Shown here piece after piece: positions 57,880-64,000 of a stretch of DNA of 64,000 nt. The notes beneath the pieces were generated by a model that saw only the letters and a list, made by a program, of their open reading frames with translations, was not told where the DNA came from and made no database searches. The stretch is from Trachythela sp. YZ-2020. Lineage: Eukaryota > Cnidaria > Anthozoa > Malacalcyonacea > Clavulariidae. The position numbers were made by a program, and so were the translations under genes. The DNA is taken from the NCBI GenBank assembly GCA_016169945.1, contig JADLSH010000220.1, forward strand, positions 5,443,001 to 5,507,000. Reading direction: 5' to 3'. Positions within the stretch are counted from its first letter, which is position 1. Each line of letters opens with the position of its first letter.

Positions 57880-59045
57880 CTCAGAATAAGGTTTTTGGTT
57901 TTAAAGGTTTTTGGTAATAAATTTAATTTACCACACTCCTTGCCGCCTCGTGCAAACCGCGCAGACAATCTGGACGTCAATTTCTGCCGTATTTGGCTTC
58001 ACTTCCTTATTGACTCAACATTAAATTTAAGAACTCAACAGGTAAATTTAAGCGGAATCTTATCGTCAACTGCCAGCTGCCCTTGTGGCGTTCCACAGGG
58101 CTCAGTAATTTCGCCAGCACTTTTTAATGTACATATAAATGATTTGGAAGACTCGATCCCTGATAATCTGAATATAGATACGGATAAATACGCTGATGAT
58201 TGCACTCAGGACCAACTAGTCGAACAAGGTACATACAGCTCAATGCAAGTCGCAATAGACTGTGTGTGTAAGTGGGCTGAAACAAACAAAATGGAACTAA
58301 ACTCTAAGAAAACTAAAGACATGTGGATATGCTTTACAAATTCTGTTCAAGAACCACCTCCAATTCAAATAGGAGATGCTGTTATTGAAAGAGTAAAAAC
58401 TTTTAAACTACTTGGTGTTTGGTGCCAAAATAACATGAAATGGAACGAAAATATTGAGCAAATCACGCGTAAAGCAAACAAAAGACTTTATCATTTGAGA
58501 CAGTGTAAAAAAGCTCATCTGCCTGCAGAGCTTGGTCTTACTACCTACATCTCGAAGATTAGACCTATCCTAGAGTATGCTAGTCCAGTCTGGTGTGGCC
58601 TACCGGGATATTTGCAAAGTGAAGTGGAAAAGGTACAATTGAGAAGCCTAAGAATTTTAGGTTTGAGAAATGACTCCCTACCAACCTTAGAAGATAGAAG
58701 AGGTTGTGCAGCAAATCGTGAGTTTGAACGGATATGTAGAGACCCAGACCATCCATGTCACAAGCTTCTGCCAGAAAAGATAGTCAATCCGTATGGTTTG
58801 CGCGGAGGTTTTAAAGAGTACCAAATCTCTTCCAAAACAGAAAGACACAAAAACTCGTTTATGCCGCGATGCTGTAACCAAGTAATTTTATGAAACTGAT
58901 TTTGAACCTTTTTACACAATCTTAAGTTTACCTATCATATATAGTAAATATTTTTTAATTGTAATCATAGCACTATTCAATTTTGTAAATCCATTGTATT
59001 TATTGTCCTAAGATGGATAATTAAAATATTATTATTATTATTAGA
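57880..59045 (+). mobile_element. 5'-truncated LINE fragment with (ATT)n tail
   Basis: An open reading frame (57895-58893, 332 residues) holds the RT C-terminal half: CGVPQGSVISPALFNVHIND, YADD, a LLGVWCQNNMKW segment, thumb region and the RHKNSFMPR terminus. About 150 bases of 3' UTR follow, ending in (ATT)n at 59027-59042, typical of CR1/L2-like LINEs. The 5' side starts abruptly. It is a different subfamily from the 46.7 kb LINE. Confidence 0.85.
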
Positions 59046-59740
59046 AGTACTTACTCCAGATATGTATAGAGCTCACTGGCCAAACAGCGCGTTTTCAAAC
59101 TGGGAACGAGTTAGATGACGTGTTCGATCGTCCAAGGTTTCAAAATTGTCACGTTGGCGTCCTACATCGTAAAGTCTTGTCGGCCAACTTTCGAGGCCAA
59201 AACACGGAAATGAACCAAAATGACTTGATCATTTGACGTCGGAAGAATATAATGGATGTATTTCGGTATGATAGCTGCTTGAATTTGTGCTCGAATAATT
59301 TTTCGTCTACATTTCTATACCCGGGCTAGATCAGAATTTTTAACAAATTTTGAATATAATAGTTCAAAAGAACCCTTTCTCTTGTAGAGAATTTCAAATT
59401 CGGGTAATCAGATTTTGTACTTCTCGGTACAAAGTCTATTCTGAGCAACAAATCTAAAAATCTTTCTTGGCGTTTATATCATGTTGGTTGAATTTAGAGT
59501 ATTCGCATGGAGATAACCAACTTCGATTACCAACCACGAGAGATAAATACTGAAATCAAACCTTATCTGAACAGTTAATATATATCTATAGGTTTGCTAA
59601 AAACTCAATATCAATACAGGTATTTCCCGAAACCTAATTCTGTAAAGATATGTCAGATCTTCGAAAACAATTGCACTTGTGCTGAAGCGTCTTTTGGTAA
59701 ATCATTACTGCTATTATATAAGAATTGTTAATTGTTATAC
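59046..59740. other. Intron just downstream of the EGF exon, no gene seen
   Basis: AT-rich sequence with no repeat structure I could identify. Confidence 0.5.
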
Positions 59741-59851
59741 CTGTACAAGAACGTCCATTATATGTGAAACCCAGTTCGCATTGACAAGAGTGAGAACCGT
59801 TGATGTATTTACAGGAACCATAAACACATGGAACTTCTGGGCATCCTTGTC
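59741..59851 (-). CDS. EGF-like domain exon
   Basis: A 111-nt exon with a TTGACAG acceptor and a GTATAAC donor, phase 1-1. It encodes a compact EGF domain with six cysteines (GCPEVPCVYGSC...SCQCELGFTYNGRSC). There is no DxDEC calcium-binding start. It is the most 5' exon of the mosaic gene that I can see; the signal peptide and first exons should lie beyond the window or in unrecognised short exons after 59.9 kb. Confidence 0.8.
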
Positions 59852-61000
59852 CTGTCAATAAAGTCGTAATTTTAGGGAAACATGTTTGTGACAATACGTA
59901 CAAATTGTTTTAGTAAACCGTAAACGTTTAAATATCTTTCAGTTTCAGAGCGGAGGATAAAGCACATTCGTATGTTTTTCTGACGGTGGAACCACTCGCC
60001 ATATCAAATAAATTAAGAATGGGGCTCGTATTTCCAAATACCCGTCAATGTTTCAGTATTATAATTGGATAAAGTCTTTCGCTTGCTTTCGTTGTGCAAG
60101 CATTTACTTTTCATTAATTTAATCTAGGACACCACAGCCACAATTTCCTTGTACGTAATTTTACTGCATATTTTCGAGTACTGTTAAGAACTGGAAATTT
60201 ACGTTAATTCCTGCAGGAAAATATCAGGAATCACATAAATGGTGATTCTATCTGGGCATAAAGGTTTTACCATGAATGTGCAAACAACTCTTAATGTCAT
60301 GTATTAAAATATAAATTTGGTAGAGCCATGCGATGTAATATGGCAAGAATACTACTGCTGTTTCTATGGAAAAGGGTTTATTGCTATTAATAAGCGCGTG
60401 ATATCTATATAATTTAGATCCCGTCCGAAACATGCTTTTCGCGCTTGACCAAGGGAGTTAAATGCTGGAAAATATTATTGAACGTTGACAACATGCAAGT
60501 GTGATTTCTTGATTTCTTGTTTACATGGTCAAGCTAGGGTAGCTACCATGGTAAAATACATGGACGGTTTCGTCAGACCTAACCAAAATATGACGTTCAC
60601 ACACGTTGTAGAACGTCGTATTTACGTTGTGTCATTAGCTGGATGAATGCAGTTGAATACTTTCATATGCATATTATAATCCTTGCTGTCTTAGCTACAT
60701 GTTATTATTCACTGCAATTTTATGCCGACGCACAACGCGTCATTTGGATGCGCAGTCGAAACTCCGAGTTGGCTTATTAAGTCACTTTAGTTAATGACTA
60801 TTTTTGCGCTGTATATGAAATTAATAATGCAGATGTTGCTTTGCCGGGTTTCGATGCTTTTCAAAATTCAAAGTATATTGATAATATTTCCACTTCAAAT
60901 CAGGAAATAAATATTTACTGAAGAATATTGATGATTCTAAAGCGTGTGGTTATGATGCAATACGAAACACTTACTAACGATTTGTGCGGATAATAATATT
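59852..61000. other. Upstream of the EGF exon, no gene seen
   Basis: No cysteine-rich exon, signal peptide exon or promoter could be recognised. Confidence 0.45.
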
Positions 61001-61640
61001 ACGAAATTAGCGAATGTTGCACCAATGTTTAAGAAAGATGACCGCCAGAATAAAGTTAATTACCGCCCAGTGACATTATTGACATGTTTGTCAAAGATCT
61101 GTGAAAAAGTTATCTTTATTAGGCTGTATAATTTCCTGCTTTATATAAAATTTCTGACCCCATTTCAATCAGAATTCCGTCCTGGTGACTCTACAATTAA
61201 TCAACTTTTATTAATAACTCGTAAAATTTATGAAGCTTTAGAACAAGGTCAAGAAGTGAGAACGGTTTTCCTGGATATCAGTAAGGCTTTTGAGAAGGTT
61301 TGGCATAGAGGACTCCTTCATACGCTTGAACGAGTTGGTGTGCGAGACCTATACTAAAATGGTTTAGAACTTATTTAACTGGGAAAAAACAACGGGTAAT
61401 TATTGACATTCAGTCATCTGACTAGAAATAAATTGAAGCGGGGGTACCCCAAAGTTATGTATTAGGACCTTTGCTTTTGCCTAGTTTATATTAATGACAT
61501 CCCTACTGATCTAATTCTTATTTATGCTGATGACACCTCTTGATGTAGTAGACAATCCTGTCTTGCAAAGCTAACTTGAGCTCATAAATATATGGACTAA
61601 GAAATGGCTTGTAACTATTAATCCAGACAAAACTAACGCT
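61001..61640 (+). pseudogene. Decayed reverse transcriptase fragment
   Basis: 61025-61357 encodes FKKDDRQNKVNYRPVTLL (RT box 1), FRPGDSTINQLL and VFLDISKAFEKVWHRGL (box 3 with the first catalytic Asp). After a stop at 61355 coding remnants continue in shifted frames: VLGPL around 61462, YINDIP at 61488 and YADDTS at 61523. A third, CR1/jockey-like LINE relic. Confidence 0.8.
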
Positions 61641-61725
61641 ATGTACGCTATACGCTATACTCTATACTCTATACGCTACACGATACACGATACACGATAC
61701 ACGCTATACGATATACGCTACACGG
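61640..61725. repeat. TACACGATACRC-type short tandem repeat
   Basis: Irregular repeats of ATACGCTATAC and ACACGATACACG adjoining the 3' end of the LINE relic; possibly an expanded tail. Confidence 0.85.
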
Positions 61726-61746
61726 TGCACAGGCCTGCTCTGGGAT

Positions 61747-61872
61747 CTTAACTCGCCTTAACTCGTCGCGAGATAATGCGAGTTAAGGCGAGTTTAGACG
61801 ATTTAAGAAAAAACACAACTTTTAGGTAATGCGTTTTAAGGCGTTTTAGGGCGATTTAAGGCGATTTAAGAA
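61747..61872. repeat. GCGATTTAAG repeat
   Basis: Contains an inverted pair CTCGCCTTAACTCG/CGAGTTAAGGCGAG at 61751-61793, then direct GGCGATTTAAG copies. Related GGCGAGTTTAGGCGATTTA sequence begins at 63958 and runs off the window, so these may be two ends of one 2.2 kb element. Confidence 0.7.
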
Positions 61873-63957
61873 AAAATACATGGTAATTAAATATGCAAGT
61901 ATAGTACTTTAAGCAAAATACAGTAATAACACATAATTAATAGTGCATAGTAAATGTATTTTGAAAGAGCACCACTCCCCCCCTCACACCCCCAGGGGGT
62001 CTGGTTAGACTGTCATGTAAACAAGACCCAGTTGAAACTTATTATTAATTAGCTTGTTATTTTGCCGTATTACTAATTTTAAGGTTATACCACCAAATTG
62101 CTGGAATTAATACAATGAAGAACATAAACCAGTATATAATAACATGTATTTTTAAATTGAATTGCATACTAATACCTATTACTACAATCAATTGGAAGTC
62201 TAAAAAATCAGGGTTGTGGCTGGAATGTAGGAACGAGAAGATTTAGTGCATCCCATGGGGTTGCTATCCTATATTTTGAGAATTTCCAAATGCATGAATG
62301 CCTTGTCAATATCTTGGAAATTCCAAGGGTACAGAATATATTAAAACTGTGACCATGCATGTTCCAATGTGGCAATACATTGTAGTTTAATATTCAAACG
62401 AATTTACATATGTGTTAAACTTACCAAATAAGCATGAATTTACGTTGCAAATATAGTATTTCATTTCCATGTGTTCATTTAATAAGTAAAACTCAACATT
62501 GATTGGTATTTATTTTAATTCCCCTCAATATATAAAGTGCAGTATTTATAAAAATTCACTAATGTTAAAATTTAGTTTATATAAAGTTTCCCAGACTTGA
62601 ATAATAAATTTCCGCTGGATAGCCTGAGAGAAGGCTCCCTCCCCGCTGTGGCTAACATGAAGTATTTAACTGAATTCATGAAAATGCCAGGTTTTGTTAT
62701 CGACCCAAGGTCGTACGCTAAAAATGTTAAACCTCGGTTATTAAAACGATCATGGATCTTTATATAAGACGATATGAAACGGACAATGCTGACTATAAAA
62801 GTTGACCAGGATCATGCTGTGGTTTATCAATTTATGTAAGTTTGAACACTGTTGATATAAAATATTAAATGTTGTGCACTACAGGCACTGCAATTCAGCA
62901 CTTGTATATAAGGCCGTCGGAATTATTAAAAGTATCAGTTTACCGTCACTTAAAATTTCGAAAGTTGATAAGCCCTCTACCCTGTAATTTATAGGCCCCG
63001 CACTATTTTCAATAGAAGAAAACGAAACAATTTATGAAAAGTTCATATCACAATATTGGCATATTTTTGCCATCCTGACTTTTTTCTGTTTGAATATAAG
63101 GGTTCCTATGTCATATTATATACCTATAAGCTTGATAGTATGTAACTTATGCACCAGTCATGGAAAGCCTCACACCCCCCTATCCGGGACATGCCGGGAA
63201 ATAGCAGGGGTTTATTTGCAGATTAGCCTATCTGTTATGCCTGGGTACTCAGGGCATTAGACAGCGTACGTTAGATATGTGTCATGATGGCCAGGGATTA
63301 TGGGCTGGGATTCCTGGGAATCAGTGGGAATTCGTCTGTTCGAGATGTATTATTAAGCCTTGTTCATCGACATTTACCCTATACTCTATAGACATTGTTT
63401 TACTAAAAATAGCTTTTACAGGATAATGTATTATTTGACTTGGTGTAAATTGCAAGATACAGCTAACAGACAAAATGCAAAATATTTACCTACTTTGGCA
63501 AAGTTTTGAGAAACTCTGGATTGCATGTTAGGCATCCAATGATCAAAATTGGGGAAATTTTAGAATCGTTTGTTGAATTTTAAAAGCAATTATTATGGTA
63601 GCCTTCATTTTTGGTGCCCGGGTAGAGGGGGACTTTAGTCATGTTTAGACTAGTAAGAAGGCCATGTATAGGTTGGGGATTATAATGATTTAGGACACAA
63701 CCTTTATCTAATGTCCTCTGTTGCCTGGGTAGGGTGGTGCGTGGCTTTCCAATTACTAGTGCATTACTGTGTTTCGGCTTTTATCAATAAGCATGTAACT
63801 TCCCTTCTTTCGGCTAAGCCCCCTCTCTCCAGCAAGCCCCCTCGGATAAGCGCCCTCCTAATCTTATCTGAAATAAACAACCAGAACCCCCCTCTCCTGG
63901 GGAAAGGGTGTTTACACTGTATATAGTATTTACTATTTTCAGCATTTTAATTTGGTT
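61873..63957. other. No gene identified
   Basis: AT-rich sequence. The region between the two GCGATTTAAG blocks has no convincing ORF (63711-63926 has no recognised domain). Confidence 0.5.
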
Positions 63958-64000
63958 GGCGAGTTTAGGCGATTTAGTGCGAGTTTAAGCGATTTAAGAG

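Overview
The window is eukaryotic: AT-rich, intron-rich and crowded with transposable elements, with no bacterial gene layout. The mixture of EGF, PAN and pentraxin domain exons, Crypton-type tyrosine recombinase genes, tRNA-derived SINEs, CR1/L2-like LINEs and a packaging-ATPase fossil fits an invertebrate animal. A cnidarian (anthozoan) is my best inference, but nothing here proves the taxon.

The backbone appears to be one long minus-strand host gene. Read 5' to 3' on the minus strand it has an EGF exon (59741-59851), a calcium-binding EGF exon (46406-46531), a PAN/apple exon (22949-23163), and then four copies of a pentraxin module. The modules lie in a tandem array of about 5.7 kb units (168 to about 22977). 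Each module is a 34-nt microexon, pentraxin exon 1 (229 nt) and pentraxin exon 2. Every junction is phase compatible apart from a 1-nt loss in unit 3, and the gene ends at a stop at 168-170. Units 2-4 read straight from the end of pentraxin exon 2 into the last codons of the PAN exon. The array therefore looks like a tandem duplication whose breakpoints fell inside two exons and removed the stop codon.

Each 5.7 kb unit also carries passengers in its introns: a long-inverted-repeat element with telomere-like sequence, a tRNA-like SINE, a Crypton-type recombinase ORF, and two short inverted-repeat elements. Many differences between units are one-base homopolymer changes, which may be consensus errors.

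The two large introns upstream of the array (23164-46405 and 46532-59740) are filled with mobile DNA. In order these are inverted-repeat MITEs, a tandem SINE pair, a 780-bp foldback element with a 9-bp target duplication, a long-TIR element carrying a PB1 plus helix-turn-helix gene, a TA-flanked MITE, 11-bp satellites around a zinc-finger ORF and a broken viral-type packaging ATPase, a hAT-type MITE with 8-bp duplication, a gag-like spliced gene between 81-bp direct repeats with an 84-bp minisatellite in its intron, a decayed LINE, and a 3.94 kb TIR element. That last element carries two divergent genes, a C2H2 finger gene and a SAM-like gene, and appears nested in the LINE. A hAT transposase remnant and two more LINE fragments follow. 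The last kilobases (61.9-64 kb) hold little I can identify.
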